Source: Candidatus Poribacteria bacterium (GTDB lineage Bacteria; Poribacteria; WGA-4E; PCPOR2b). Taken from it: 64,000 nucleotides of DNA. A program made the translations under genes and the position numbers. Of this stretch, positions 44,579-53,963 are shown piece after piece (position 1 is the stretch's first letter; each line of letters opens with the position of its first letter). The stretch lies in NCBI GenBank assembly GCA_003635265.1, contig PYIZ01000053.1, positions 148,274-212,273 on the forward strand, read 5' to 3'. Below the pieces are notes generated by a model, which had not been told where the DNA came from, made no database searches, and saw only the letters and a list, made by a program, of their open reading frames with translations.

Positions 44579-46063
44579 TCATTCCGTATCACTGAAATCA
44601 AATAGTAGCGGTTGTATATCGGACCGGTCTATAATCCGTTGCTTTCGCTTTAGTTTTGATTTTGGCAATGGAGTTTTTGGCATTGTAGGTCCTAGATAAG
44701 CCAACAATTGATCCTTGGATACGGGAGCAACCTCCGGAAGGGCTTTTGCTCGCCATGTGTCTGATAACCAGCTAAAATGTACCCCGTTAAATTGTTGACT
44801 ATCCGGTACATCCTCTGCTAACTCTGCAATCAAAAGTGTGTCATCGAAAATTTCTTGTATAACCGATGCGGAATGGGTACTAACGATTACCTGACATAGT
44901 GGATTATCCGATCCAATAGGGATAGTCACATCGGTAGCGATGTCCTGAAGTAACTGTAAGATCAAAGGGATTTGCGATGGATGAATACTGTTTTCCGGTT
45001 CCTCCATGCAGATGAGACCAGTTGCTTTTGGGTCGGATTCTAAAACTGATAGTGCCAGAAAACGTAACGCTCCGTCCGAAAGGGAGCGCGCTGGATAAAC
45101 TGTGCCGCTGTGGTCGGTGACTTCCAGAGTCAGCAGCTCACGCTGTTCGTCACGGTCAATCCTGACAGCTGCAACATCATCAATCAGTTCTGATAGCCAA
45201 GCAGCGACTTGGGCATATATCTCCTGTCCTTGAGAGGTTGGGTTGCTATTCTTTTGAGATCGTGCCAGCCCATATAGAGTTGCCGGTAAGTGGGAACCGT
45301 CGCTACCTAACCTAGGCGGTGTGGTGAACTCATCAGGTTCCCGCAGCGAAGAAGGTTCCAATTGGAGCAACCGCCAAGACTGCATTTCGCGACGCGCTAA
45401 CAGCGCTGTCGGATTCTCTGCGGTGTTGATAGTAGAAAGCACGGTGCGTGGGAGGGGTTTGGATAGAATGGTTTGAGCTCTAACACCCTTGCCCCCATCT
45501 TGGTGTACCTTTATTACTCTATCCCCTCCTTGAATCCGAGTAGAGATGAAAGGGACTCTTCTCATGCCTTTTAGTACGGAATCGCGCCAATCGATTCTGT
45601 GGTCGGCGAATTTCAGATGTTTTCCCCAATCGCCCAATTTCAGGTGCTCAAGCCTTTCTTCAATAAGTTCGAGACTACCTAATGAAGGGCGGCTGTCATC
45701 TAACCGATACGCGAGCACAACCCGATAACGGAGAAGCGTCGTTGTACCTTTTGCTTGCTGTCCTAGGTCATCTACCCCCTCTTTGGAGATTATCATCTCA
45801 GCCTCAAGAGACATCTCCGTGGTGTCTGTATCACCAGTACGATAAAACAGATCGCGCACATCGCTGGTCTTTCCTTCCTCACTACGGACCGATTGGGCCG
45901 CATCAATCAAGGTGTGATCGGCTAAGGCACTGAGAAACTGAATTGCATCAAACAGATTCGATTTGCCCGTGCCGTTCGCCCCAGCAATACAGGTAAAGGG
46001 TCCCAAGGGAACATCAACATCAACAAGGTTTTTGAAACCAGAAACTTTTAAGCGAGTCAACAT
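44579..46063 (-). CDS. AAA-family ATPase, RecF/SMC-like
   Basis: ABC-type ATPase of 494 residues with start ATG 46063 (GGTGGAGAAC upstream). Walker A is GANGTGKSNLFDAIQFL near residue 28, and the ABC-type signature and Walker B are in SLSDGALRFLALSVLE ... ICMEEPENSIHPSQI. The final third (VIVSTHSASVIQEIFDDTLLIAEL) is the D-loop/H-loop region, of the AAA_21 kind found in RecF, OLD-like or defence ATPases. No partner nuclease (TOPRIM, HNH) is fused or adjacent, so a phage-defence role is not supported. It is in an apparent operon with rnhC and thiI. Confidence 0.8.
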   Translation of the reverse strand: MLTRLKVSGFKNLVDVDVPLGPFTCIAGANGTGKSNLFDAIQFLSALADHTLIDAAQSVRSEEGKTSDVRDLFYRTGDTDTTEMSLEAEMIISKEGVDDLGQQAKGTTTLLRYRVVLAYRLDDSRPSLGSLELIEERLEHLKLGDWGKHLKFADHRIDWRDSVLKGMRRVPFISTRIQGGDRVIKVHQDGGKGVRAQTILSKPLPRTVLSTINTAENPTALLARREMQSWRLLQLEPSSLREPDEFTTPPRLGSDGSHLPATLYGLARSQKNSNPTSQGQEIYAQVAAWLSELIDDVAAVRIDRDEQRELLTLEVTDHSGTVYPARSLSDGALRFLALSVLESDPKATGLICMEEPENSIHPSQIPLILQLLQDIATDVTIPIGSDNPLCQVIVSTHSASVIQEIFDDTLLIAELAEDVPDSQQFNGVHFSWLSDTWRAKALPEVAPVSKDQLLAYLGPTMPKTPLPKSKLKRKQRIIDRSDIQPLLFDFSDTE

Positions 46064-46095
46064 AACGTTCTCCACCGTTCTATTGCGCTTTCAGC

Positions 46096-46791
46096 TTACC
46101 GTTCGTTTCCGAGAATGTCCGTTGTTGTCCGAAAGTGCAGCTTAGCGACATGACACAAAGATTTAGCACCGTGTTGCTTAACAAACTGTTTGCCTGCGTC
46201 AATGACTTGCGACGCACCTTTGGGTAACTGGAGGTGGTATTCATTAGAAAGTTGTTCCAGTTCCTGAAGAAAAATATCACGGGCAATAATTGATGCAGCA
46301 GCAACAGCAATATCGCTCTCCGCCTTCGGCATTTGCACCAACCTAATGTTGGGATTCAGCACAACCTGTAACTCTGTTTCCAATACTTCTTCCTTGGCGA
46401 AACGGTCTACAAGGACGTAACGGCAATCCACACGCTTGACGAGGTCTCGAATCACTTCGGCGTGAAGCGATGCCAAGAGGTGGTTTAAATTTCGTCCTCT
46501 TTCCCTGAATCGAGTATACTGCCTATTATATTGTGTCGGTTCAAGGCTTGACCATGAGATATTTTCACCGCAGCGGAGCCGCATTTCTTGGGCAAGTTTT
46601 CTGACCTGCGGATCAGAAAGCTGTTTTCCGTCACGCACCCCCAATGCGTGCAGTGTTTCACGCATTTCAGAATCAACATATACGCCCGCTACCGCCAACG
46701 ACCCAAAATAATCCCCTTTGCCCGCTTCGTCGGTGCCAACCCACGCGGACCAGTTATGGGGACCTACTGAGTTTTGAGTGGATTTCGCCAT
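46096..46791 (-). CDS. rnhC: Ribonuclease HIII
   Basis: RNase H type 2 fold enzyme that cuts the RNA strand of RNA:DNA hybrids. The start (MAKSTQ) is at 46791, and the active site GTDEAGKGDYFG near residue 19 is characteristic of HIII rather than HII; later acidic residues lie in VLVDRF and SDIAVAAASIIARD. At 231 residues it lacks the N-terminal substrate-binding TBP-like domain found in Bacillus RnhC (about 310 residues). It overlaps nothing and begins 8 bases before the stop-adjacent end of the beta-helix lipoprotein gene on the same strand. Confidence 0.9.
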   Translation of the reverse strand: MAKSTQNSVGPHNWSAWVGTDEAGKGDYFGSLAVAGVYVDSEMRETLHALGVRDGKQLSDPQVRKLAQEMRLRCGENISWSSLEPTQYNRQYTRFRERGRNLNHLLASLHAEVIRDLVKRVDCRYVLVDRFAKEEVLETELQVVLNPNIRLVQMPKAESDIAVAAASIIARDIFLQELEQLSNEYHLQLPKGASQVIDAGKQFVKQHGAKSLCHVAKLHFRTTTDILGNER

Positions 46792-46798
46792 ATCATGC

Positions 46799-47749
46799 CT
46801 AGTACCCTTCCCGTTGTGTGCCCGCGTCAGGCACAGGCGCAGCACGCGGATCCAAAACTTCGTCTACACCGTAGAATTGCCCACTCTCGCGTCCCGTGCC
46901 ACGGTCAACGACCCCTACCCCTATCTCCTTATTCCCACTGATATAATTTTCGCGTAAGCGACCACCATCGTAGACCGCCCAGCCTCCATTGGCAGTGATG
47001 TTATTGGAAATAATTTCGGGCGAAGCAGAGGCGTGACATCTAATCGCATCCTGATAGTTACTGGAGATTTCGTTGTAGTGAATCGTCGGTCGGGAGTCAT
47101 CATCGCAGACAATCCCTAACTCATTCGCTAGGATTGAGTTTCGGGTGATTTCTGGAGCCGCATTTTTGAGGCATTGAATTGCTGTGCCATTTCTGTCAAT
47201 CTGGCTGTCACTTATCGTTGGGGAGCTATCGTCACAGAGAATTGCCATTTTGTTATTTTGTAACAAGCAACTTTCAATCTGCAAACCATCGGATTCGGAA
47301 GATAGTGCTAACTCGGCTTCCTGAATACGGCAGTAACTCAGGTGAGAGTTGGGACTACTCCCTTCAAATCGGATGCCGATCCAATCGCCGGTTTTGGGCG
47401 TTTTGGTCTCGGATCCAAGTAGGCCAAATATAATCATACGGTCTGGCTTGCCTTCCGCATACAGCGATCCGCGGACAATTAATTGATGAGTACCGGTTTC
47501 CGAGTCTAGACCGACGACGGAGTCGGATCGGATAGTCAACGTTTTCCCTTCAGGCACAATGACATCTCCGACAACTTGAATCTTTCCTGCCCAAACCTCG
47601 TTCTCCGTCAACTCGCCCGATTTTTGGAGTGGATTCTCGCTAGTGCCGACGTCGCCGATGTTGAATCCACCGCTTTGGCAACCAATCCAGACAAATAGAG
47701 ACAATATTGAGACTATAAAGTGAAGTCTGCCACCTGCAAGTTGCATCAA
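46799..47749 (-). CDS. Right-handed beta-helix lipoprotein
   Basis: Lipoprotein of 316 residues. The signal peptide ends in WIGC (Cys near 23). From about residue 55, the protein has short repeating units with the NosD/Beta_helix pattern (VIVPEGKTLTIRSDS, GLQIESCLLQNNKMAIL, PTISDSQIDRNGTAIQC, PTIHYNEISSNYQDAIRC, PEIISNNITANGGWAVY). The rungs bear cysteines at a similar position (C..), which could form a stack. Such proteins bind or cleave polysaccharides, but no lyase residues are recognisable. It lies directly upstream of rnhC. Confidence 0.8.
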   Translation of the reverse strand: MMQLAGGRLHFIVSILSLFVWIGCQSGGFNIGDVGTSENPLQKSGELTENEVWAGKIQVVGDVIVPEGKTLTIRSDSVVGLDSETGTHQLIVRGSLYAEGKPDRMIIFGLLGSETKTPKTGDWIGIRFEGSSPNSHLSYCRIQEAELALSSESDGLQIESCLLQNNKMAILCDDSSPTISDSQIDRNGTAIQCLKNAAPEITRNSILANELGIVCDDDSRPTIHYNEISSNYQDAIRCHASASPEIISNNITANGGWAVYDGGRLRENYISGNKEIGVGVVDRGTGRESGQFYGVDEVLDPRAAPVPDAGTQREGY

Positions 47750-47856
47750 AATTCCTTCCGTTTACTGACATTGTAGAGTAGAAAAGACTGAGATTGATTA
47801 TAAAAGAATCTACAGGGCTCTGTCAAGCCTGTTTTTGATATCCCCCAAACGAGTGC

Positions 47857-47886
47857 TTGACTTTACACTATGTTGTCTGATACAAT
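47857..47886 (+). promoter_or_regulatory. Candidate sigma-70 promoter of the histidine kinase-PorX operon
   Basis: TTGACT (47857-47862), 18-bp spacer and TACAAT (47881-47886) match a housekeeping promoter. It lies 60 bp upstream of the chosen kinase start at 47948 and would exclude the in-frame ATG at 47870, which falls inside it. Confidence 0.55.
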
Positions 47887-47947
47887 ACTACCAAACATAT
47901 ATTTCGTGCGCACAGAAAATTGTGTCGTGCTTGATCGGGGCACAGAG

Positions 47948-49528
47948 ATGTTTTTCAAACGTCAGAGGACTGTTCCCACCGGCTACGCTGCCTCCAATTT
48001 CTTGCTTACTTGTTTCATTGTCGGGCTACTGATTCTTTCGCTCGCCTTTGTGTATTATACACGATTGCTTCTCCAACACATTGAGGTTTTCGAGAAGCAG
48101 GTGAAGCCACTGGCGGAGCTTGAGGCTTTGCTTCCCAGAATCAACGATGTACAACTCCAAAGCCAGTTGAGCCAGATTATCAAGGAGGAGCTGTTAGCTG
48201 AAAGCCGACTCTCATTTATCATCACAGATGCTGAGGATGGTCAGGTCAAAATCGCTAAAAACCTCAGCGATAAGACTATTGAAAACAAGATTTATGATCG
48301 CCTCCCGCTCTCTGACGCTGAACAGTCAAAACTCGATAAAATTCTCAATCGGATGAAGCGGTACGGGGATCCAAAACCGCTCCGTAATTTTCTAGTTGAT
48401 GGCTATTTTTATCATGGCGAGGCAGATGCAAATGCGATAGATCAGCTGCCCTTTGTTATCACAGACGCAGAGGACAATCCACGGCAGTGGAAGATCTGGG
48501 ATCAACTGCTCAGACCAGAAACCGCTACTCCCGAGCAATACGAGCGGGCGAGGATGTTCGTGCGCAATTCCCAAGCAATGAGACGGTACGTCCCATTGCT
48601 AACTAACCCCGGCACCCTTCAGGGCTACCTGTATTACGAAGTCACCCCCGACTACGGCATCTTCGTCATGCCCATCGTGTTAGTGGCTGTTTTCTCGACG
48701 GTTTTAATTGTTGGATTTTTGAGCTATCGACGAATTAAAACCGTTGAGCAGGCATCAATTTGGGGTGGGCTTGCCAAGGAGACCGCGCATCAACTCGGCA
48801 CACCAATCTCTTCCCTGATGGGATGGATTGAGTTGTCAATGGAATTGGACAAGCAGCGAGGAGATAACAGAACTGCCGAAATTTATGCAAATATGCAGAG
48901 CGATCTTACGCGACTCCAGCGCATCACGGAACGTTTTGGTAAGATTGGATCGTATCCGCAACAAACCCGAATTGATATTAACACGGTTATCGGCGATGCC
49001 GTTGCATACTTTCAAAAACGTCTACCGAATCTAAGCAAACAGGTTGAGTTGCGCGTCATTGACCGTGAACTGCCCGAAATTCTGGCGAATGCAGATCTGC
49101 TGCAATGGGTTTTTGAAAATCTGATCCGGAATTCACTTGATGCGATAGATAAAGAAAAGGGTATCATCGAAATCGAACCGCAGCTCCATCCAAAGGAACA
49201 TCAGATTGTTATCCTGTATAAAGATAATGGACAAGGAATTCCTAGGCAAGACCGAAATAAAATCTTTCGTCCGGGGATGACAACGAAAAAACATGGATGG
49301 GGGCTCGGTTTGACACTTGTTAAGCGAATCATCGAAGCGTATCATCATGGACATATTCGACTCATTCATACCAGTTCGCAAGGAACAACCTTTGAGATTG
49401 TATTGCCCGTAGAAACCGTTGCAGATGAGAAAACAACCGGTCTTCTGATGAAAAGTTCATCAAGGTGGAGGAAGTTTAAGGAGAGAAAGAAGGGGGAGCA
49501 AAGTGTTAACGCAAAACATAACGCGTAA
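47948..49528 (+). CDS. Sensor histidine kinase (PorY-like)
   Basis: Membrane histidine kinase of 526 residues. A first hydrophobic helix is at about 17-42 (FLLTCFIVGLLILSLAFVYY), then a sensor region of about 190 residues that includes a coiled coil, a second helix near 238-260 (FVMPIVLVAVFSTVLIVGFLSY), a dimerisation/phosphotransfer helix with the phospho-accepting His in GLAKETAHQLGTPISSLMGWIE, and an ATPase domain with ENLIRNSLDAI (N box), DNGQGIP (G1) and GWGLGLTL (G2). ATG 47948 is preferred to the ATG at 47870, which lies in the promoter. It overlaps the start of the PorX-like gene by 26 bp, so the two form a two-component pair like PorY/PorX of Bacteroidota. Confidence 0.87.
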   Translation: MFFKRQRTVPTGYAASNFLLTCFIVGLLILSLAFVYYTRLLLQHIEVFEKQVKPLAELEALLPRINDVQLQSQLSQIIKEELLAESRLSFIITDAEDGQVKIAKNLSDKTIENKIYDRLPLSDAEQSKLDKILNRMKRYGDPKPLRNFLVDGYFYHGEADANAIDQLPFVITDAEDNPRQWKIWDQLLRPETATPEQYERARMFVRNSQAMRRYVPLLTNPGTLQGYLYYEVTPDYGIFVMPIVLVAVFSTVLIVGFLSYRRIKTVEQASIWGGLAKETAHQLGTPISSLMGWIELSMELDKQRGDNRTAEIYANMQSDLTRLQRITERFGKIGSYPQQTRIDINTVIGDAVAYFQKRLPNLSKQVELRVIDRELPEILANADLLQWVFENLIRNSLDAIDKEKGIIEIEPQLHPKEHQIVILYKDNGQGIPRQDRNKIFRPGMTTKKHGWGLGLTLVKRIIEAYHHGHIRLIHTSSQGTTFEIVLPVETVADEKTTGLLMKSSSRWRKFKERKKGEQSVNAKHNA

Positions 49529-51077
49529 AATCCTGTGGGTTGATGATGAAATTGATGCACTGAAACCCCACATTCTTCTTCTCCGCGAGAAATCTTACGA
49601 TGTCACGCCAGTTTCCAATGGAACTGATGCGATTTCGCTACTTAAGGAATCCTACTATGATGCTGTTTTGCTTGATCAGGTGATGCCGGGGCAGGATGGT
49701 ATGGCAACACTCGACCGAATCCGTGAGATTAACCCCATCTTACCGGTGATTATGGTCACACAAGGCAGTGAAGATCAATTGATCGACGAAGCATTAGGGA
49801 AACGGGTCAGCGACTTTTTGGTCAAACCCATCGGCGTTGCTCAGATCGCTTCGACCTTAAAGCGTGTACTGGATCAAACGAATATCATTGAAGCACAGGT
49901 GCCACGCAACTATACCCACGATTTTAACCAACTCCGTGCCACAAAGGACGCAAATCCAAACTGGCGCGAGTGGATAGATATCTATCTGAAATTGCTTGAA
50001 TGGGATCTTGAGCTGAATCACTTAGCGCAAACAGGGCTTGAAGAAACACATTTAGAGCAAAAAAAAGAGTGTAACGCTCTGTTTTCAGATTATGTACAGG
50101 AAAACTACCTCAGTTGGTTAAAAGGCGAGGATTCTCCAATTCTGTCCGTTGATGTTGTTGATAAATTTGTTATCCCACACCTGCGTCAGGAACGCCCGGT
50201 GTATCTGATCGTCGTTGATTGTCTACGACTAGATCATTGGATAGCAATTGAATCCATACTCCAGCCCTATTTTTATATTGATAGGGATTACTATTTTTCA
50301 ATTTTACCTAGCGCAACGCTCTACTCGCGTAATGCGATTTTTAGCGGTCTGTTCCCGCAAGAGCTAGCAGAAAGATTCCCGCAGTATTGGCAGGAGGATG
50401 CCGCGGACGAAACCAGCACGAACCGTTATGAAAGGCAACTTCTCCAACTCCAACTCCAACGAGCAGGAATCAAGCTTAAACCGGGATTAAAGTACTTTAA
50501 GGTCTTCGATGTCAAAGGCGGTAATGAGTTTATACGACAAGTTTCTTCATTTGATCGGATCAGCCTCTCCGCTTTGGTCGTGAACTTCATCGATATGTTG
50601 ACGCATCAGCGTTCACAGTCTGACATTCTGCAACAGATTGCACCGGATGAATCTGCCTTTCAATCTTTAACGAAGTCATGGTTCGTTCATTCAGCACTGT
50701 TCGAGATCTTAAAAATCATCTCGAAGCAGGACGCTATTGTCGTGCTGACATCAGATCACGGTTCGGTTCTCTGCAATCGACCGTCAAGAGCGTATGGAAA
50801 CCGCGAAACCTCTACAAGTCTGCGCTTCAAAGTAGGTACAAATTTAGGCTGCGATACGGATCAAGCCATTTATATTGATGATCCGAGGCGATATAGATTG
50901 CCTGCCGAAAACCCAAGTAAAAACTACATTATTGCAAAAGAAGATTATTACTTTGTTTACCCCAATCAATTCAATGAGTATACCCGCCAGTTTCGAGGGG
51001 GCTTCCAACATGGAGGGATCTCGACGGGAGAATTGATTATACCAGTGGTCACAATGACTCCGCGCGAACAAAGTTAG
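49503..51077 (+). CDS. porX: PorX-like response regulator with PglZ domain
   Basis: Response regulator of 524 residues, GTG start, overlapping the kinase by 26 bp. The receiver domain (1-125) has VDDEID, the phosphorylatable Asp in DAVLLDQVMPG and Lys in VKPIG. After a helical linker, residues 200-524 are a PglZ/alkaline-phosphatase-like domain: VDCLRLDHW with a metal-binding Asp, ILPSATLYSRNAIFSG with the nucleophile Thr or Ser, LTSDHGSV with another pair of ligands, and GGFQHGGIS at the end. This architecture is PorX, which in Bacteroidota controls type IX secretion and can act as an oligonucleotide phosphodiesterase. No other T9SS component is in this window. Confidence 0.88.
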   Translation: MLTQNITRKILWVDDEIDALKPHILLLREKSYDVTPVSNGTDAISLLKESYYDAVLLDQVMPGQDGMATLDRIREINPILPVIMVTQGSEDQLIDEALGKRVSDFLVKPIGVAQIASTLKRVLDQTNIIEAQVPRNYTHDFNQLRATKDANPNWREWIDIYLKLLEWDLELNHLAQTGLEETHLEQKKECNALFSDYVQENYLSWLKGEDSPILSVDVVDKFVIPHLRQERPVYLIVVDCLRLDHWIAIESILQPYFYIDRDYYFSILPSATLYSRNAIFSGLFPQELAERFPQYWQEDAADETSTNRYERQLLQLQLQRAGIKLKPGLKYFKVFDVKGGNEFIRQVSSFDRISLSALVVNFIDMLTHQRSQSDILQQIAPDESAFQSLTKSWFVHSALFEILKIISKQDAIVVLTSDHGSVLCNRPSRAYGNRETSTSLRFKVGTNLGCDTDQAIYIDDPRRYRLPAENPSKNYIIAKEDYYFVYPNQFNEYTRQFRGGFQHGGISTGELIIPVVTMTPREQS

Positions 51078-51674
51078 GGTTCTAAACAAATCAGGTTGAA
51101 AGAGTGTACTCACAGATCATATGTGAAGGACTTCATAGAACAGCATGTCCCGTCTAGTCCGGGGGCATACAAAGCCGGAAAGTAAACGAGTGGAGGAATT
51201 TTGCATCACACCCCACTGACTTTCTCCGCACTCCTAAATGCTTTGTGTTTTTTGGTGTTTATCCGGTTCTCATGAGGTTTTCTCACATATTGAGTGGTAG
51301 TGCACATGCTCATTTAATCTTTTAATTTTCAAGTTCTTACAATGTTTTGAACAATTTAAGGATTTGGATACAATACATGAAACGTGATATGAGAGACGCT
51401 TCGCGTTTCAGCTCTGGATGCAGTCATGGTGAAGATTGTCATGAATATAGTGATGGTACAGTAACAACGGAAAAGCGTGAAACTGTATCTATCGTAGGTC
51501 TTACGCCGGGGCGATATTGCACGATATGCCCGAACAATGCAGAAGCATACGGATTACCATTATTGATTAAAAGATTACTTCTCCCTAAGCCTGATTGGTT
51601 TGTTCGTTGCCTCCATAGATAGATTGGTTGTGAGTTGTGTGACCTAGTTCTTGAACTTAAGGACGGAGGCGACA
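51078..51674. other. Spacer upstream of rng
   Basis: This 597-bp region has a frame of 91 codons (51347-51622) with a TTG start, no ribosome binding site and no recognisable motif, so I do not call it a gene. AAACGTGATATGAGAGACGCTT near 51379 resembles the CACGTTTC tract of the dispersed repeats. No terminator or promoter stands out. Confidence 0.4.
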
Positions 51675-53222
51675 ATGGAAAAAGAGATTATCATTTCTGA
51701 CGATGAGTATGAAACGCGATGTGCCGTGCTTGAAGACGGCGTTCTAACCGAGATTGATATTGAACGCAAAAATGACGAGCATACGCTTAACAACACCTAT
51801 AAAGGTCGTGTAGAAAACGTCCTTCCCGGCATGCAGATTGCCTTCGTGAATATTGGAGTGGAACGACATGCCTTTCTGCATATTTCAGATATTATTCGGG
51901 ATATGGAGGAAGATAGTTCCAACGATGATTCCGCGAAACTCGATCTAAAAAGAAATTCGAACAATTCACCAAAACCTGGAAGGGGATATCCGTATTCTAT
52001 CAGCGATCTTATTCACCCAAACCAAGAGATCCTAGTACAGGTTGGAAAAGAGCCGATTGGCACAAAGGGACCCCGTGTAACAACATGTATCACGCTTCCC
52101 GGACGCTATGTTGTCTATCTGCCGACCGCGTCGAACATCGGCGTCTCTCGACGGATTGAATCAGCAGAAGAACGACAACGGCTCAGGGATATTGCCGAAG
52201 CAATACGCACTAATGTCGAAGGTGGCTTTATTATTCGGACCTCTGCTGAAGGAAAAAGTGAGGAGGACTTTACCGCAGAGATTCAGTACCTTGTTGACCA
52301 ATGGAAACGGATTGTTCAACAAGCTGAAAAGATGCCTGCTCCTAGTCTTATTCATAAAGAACACAGCTTCATTGTTCGAGTCATTCGAGATTCGTTCACG
52401 AGTGAAGTCACACGGGTTGCCATTGATTCCAAGGAACAATATCAGGATGCAATGGACTATCTTTCCTCTTCGGGCTCTGAATTACGTTCGCAGGTCAAGT
52501 TCTACGACAAATCAACCCCCATTTTTGAGGCATACGGTATTGACAAAGAACTCAAGAAGGCATTGAGTGAAAAAATCTGGCTCAAATGTGGTGGACACCT
52601 CGTGATTCAACAGACAGAAGCGATGGTCTCTATTGATGTCAATACAGGGAAATTTGTCGGGAAAGGGGACCCCGACAGTACCATCTTAAGTGCAAACCTA
52701 GAGGCTGTCGAAGAAGTGGTGCGGCAGATTCGACTGAGAGATCTTGGGGGAATTATCGTCATCGATTTTATTGATATGGATAACCCCGAACATCGACGAA
52801 TGGTCTATAAGTTGCTGCAGCAGGAGCTAGATAAAGATCGCGCTCGAACCAACCTGTTACACATATCCGATCTTGGACTAGTCGAAATGACACGCCAGCG
52901 GACCCGTCCTAGTTTAGCAACTGTTCTCACCGAATCTTGTCCCTATTGCGATGGGCATGGCTCAGTCCTTTCAACCGATACAATTACGATTGACCTCCTC
53001 CGATCTATCAAGAAAGCACATCGGAAATCCCGCAAGCGGCGGTTGAGGGTGGTTGCAAATGAACACATTGTATCCCACTTGCTTGACGAGAAAGCCGGTC
53101 GATTGGGACAACTTGAAAAGTCGTTGAATCTACAGGTGCGGCTGCAAGGAGATGCGGATGTACATCTTGAGGATTATCGGATCTTTGCAGAAGGTTCTAA
53201 TCGCGAGATTTACTTGAATTAG
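51675..53222 (+). CDS. rng: Ribonuclease E/G family protein (RNase G)
   Basis: RNase E/G endonuclease of 515 residues that cuts single-stranded AU-rich RNA and matures 16S rRNA. ATG 51675 is preceded by GGAGG; a longer frame starts at 51651. The S1-like domain (about 30-110) begins YKGRVENVLPGMQIAFVNIGV. Catalytic DNase-I-like residues are in SIDVNTGKFVG and IIVIDFIDMD, and the zinc-link CPYCDGHG follows. There is no C-terminal scaffold domain, as in RNase G. It lies just upstream of rplU, a common pairing. Confidence 0.93.
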   Translation: MEKEIIISDDEYETRCAVLEDGVLTEIDIERKNDEHTLNNTYKGRVENVLPGMQIAFVNIGVERHAFLHISDIIRDMEEDSSNDDSAKLDLKRNSNNSPKPGRGYPYSISDLIHPNQEILVQVGKEPIGTKGPRVTTCITLPGRYVVYLPTASNIGVSRRIESAEERQRLRDIAEAIRTNVEGGFIIRTSAEGKSEEDFTAEIQYLVDQWKRIVQQAEKMPAPSLIHKEHSFIVRVIRDSFTSEVTRVAIDSKEQYQDAMDYLSSSGSELRSQVKFYDKSTPIFEAYGIDKELKKALSEKIWLKCGGHLVIQQTEAMVSIDVNTGKFVGKGDPDSTILSANLEAVEEVVRQIRLRDLGGIIVIDFIDMDNPEHRRMVYKLLQQELDKDRARTNLLHISDLGLVEMTRQRTRPSLATVLTESCPYCDGHGSVLSTDTITIDLLRSIKKAHRKSRKRRLRVVANEHIVSHLLDEKAGRLGQLEKSLNLQVRLQGDADVHLEDYRIFAEGSNREIYLN

Positions 53223-53224
53223 CA

Positions 53225-53253
53225 TTGACTGTTGAGAGAATTTTTGTTATAAT
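53225..53253 (+). promoter_or_regulatory. Strong sigma-70-like promoter of rplU-rpmA
   Basis: TTGACT (53225-53230), exactly 17 bp, and TATAAT (53248-53253). The start codon of L21 is 70 bp downstream, and the promoter begins 3 bp after the rng stop. Confidence 0.7.
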
Positions 53254-53261
53254 TCTTGTTC

Positions 53262-53289
53262 GCGTCTTCGTCTGCTTTGGAGGAGGCGC
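53262..53289 (+). ncRNA. L21 leader hairpin
   Basis: GCGTCTTC (53262-53269) pairs over all eight positions (two G-U) with GGAGGCGC (53282-53289). It lies between the promoter and rplU, where L21 leader structures bind the protein for autoregulation. Assignment to that family is by position only. Confidence 0.4.
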
Positions 53290-53323
53290 AAACACTACAC
53301 AGATTTTTTAAGGAGAAAGAAAG

Positions 53324-53677
53324 ATGTATGCTGTATTTGCCTCGGGTGGGAAACAGCATCGTGTGCAGGTGGATACGCTAATTGACGTTGAAAAGCTAGA
53401 CGCGCCTGTCGGTGAAGAAGTGACCCTATCAGAAATATTGGCTATCGGCGATGGTAACGGCAATGTGCAAGTCGGTACACCATACCTCGAAAATGCCGCT
53501 GTCGTCGGTGAAGTTGTACAACAAGCTAAGGACAAAAAAATTGTCGTTTTCAAGTCGAAAAGGCGCAAAGGGTATAAGCGGAAGCTGGGACACCGGCAGC
53601 AATTTACCCGATTACGCATTACTGAAATACGAGATGGTGATAACCCATCCGAGGAGGGAAACGAAAATGGCTCATAA
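53324..53677 (+). CDS. rplU: 50S ribosomal protein L21
   Basis: Large-subunit protein L21, 117 residues, with the family start MYAVFASGGKQHRVQ, the loop VVEQAKDKKIVVFKSKRRKGYKRKLGHRQQFTRLRI and a short acidic C-terminal extension (DNPSEEGNENGS). AAGGAGAAAGAAAG precedes the ATG. Its last 11 bases overlap the start of rpmA, so L21 and L27 are coupled in translation. Confidence 0.97.
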   Translation: MYAVFASGGKQHRVQVDTLIDVEKLDAPVGEEVTLSEILAIGDGNGNVQVGTPYLENAAVVGEVVQQAKDKKIVVFKSKRRKGYKRKLGHRQQFTRLRITEIRDGDNPSEEGNENGS

Positions 53678-53933
53678 AAAAGGCGGTGGAAGCACCAGCA
53701 ATGGACGAGATAGTATCGGTAAGCGGCTTGGCGTTAAGCAGTTTTCTGGGAGTACTGTGACCGCTGGAAGCATTCTGGTTCGACAACGTGGTACGCACAT
53801 CCACGCCGGAAGAAACGTTGGGGTCGGAAACGATTACACGCTTTTCTCAAAGATTGATGGATACGTCTGGTTTGAGCGGAAGGATAAGTTCCGCAGAAAG
53901 GTTAGCGTTTATCCAGAACGCCCCGAATTTTAA
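53667..53933 (+). CDS. rpmA: 50S ribosomal protein L27
   Basis: L27, 88 residues, in the canonical operon order after L21. The N-terminus MAHKKGGGSTSNGRDSIGKRLGVK is the flexible arm reaching the peptidyl-transferase centre, and the rest has the SH3-like core (ILVRQRGTHIHAGRNVGVGNDYTLFSKIDGYVWFE). GAGGAGGG is 8 bases before the ATG. It starts with MAHKKG, so it needs no Firmicute-type N-terminal cleavage. Confidence 0.97.
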   Translation: MAHKKGGGSTSNGRDSIGKRLGVKQFSGSTVTAGSILVRQRGTHIHAGRNVGVGNDYTLFSKIDGYVWFERKDKFRRKVSVYPERPEF

Positions 53934-53963
53934 CCCCTTATTCCATCAGATATGTTAAAATAA

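Noticed and set aside
44579..46063. Phage-defence ATPase (OLD/Gabija-like system)
   Set aside because: No TOPRIM or other nuclease domain is fused or adjacent; the neighbours are rnhC and thiI, which are housekeeping genes.
51347..51622. Plus-strand frame of 91 codons upstream of rng
   Set aside because: TTG start without a ribosome binding site, repeat-like DNA and no recognisable motif.
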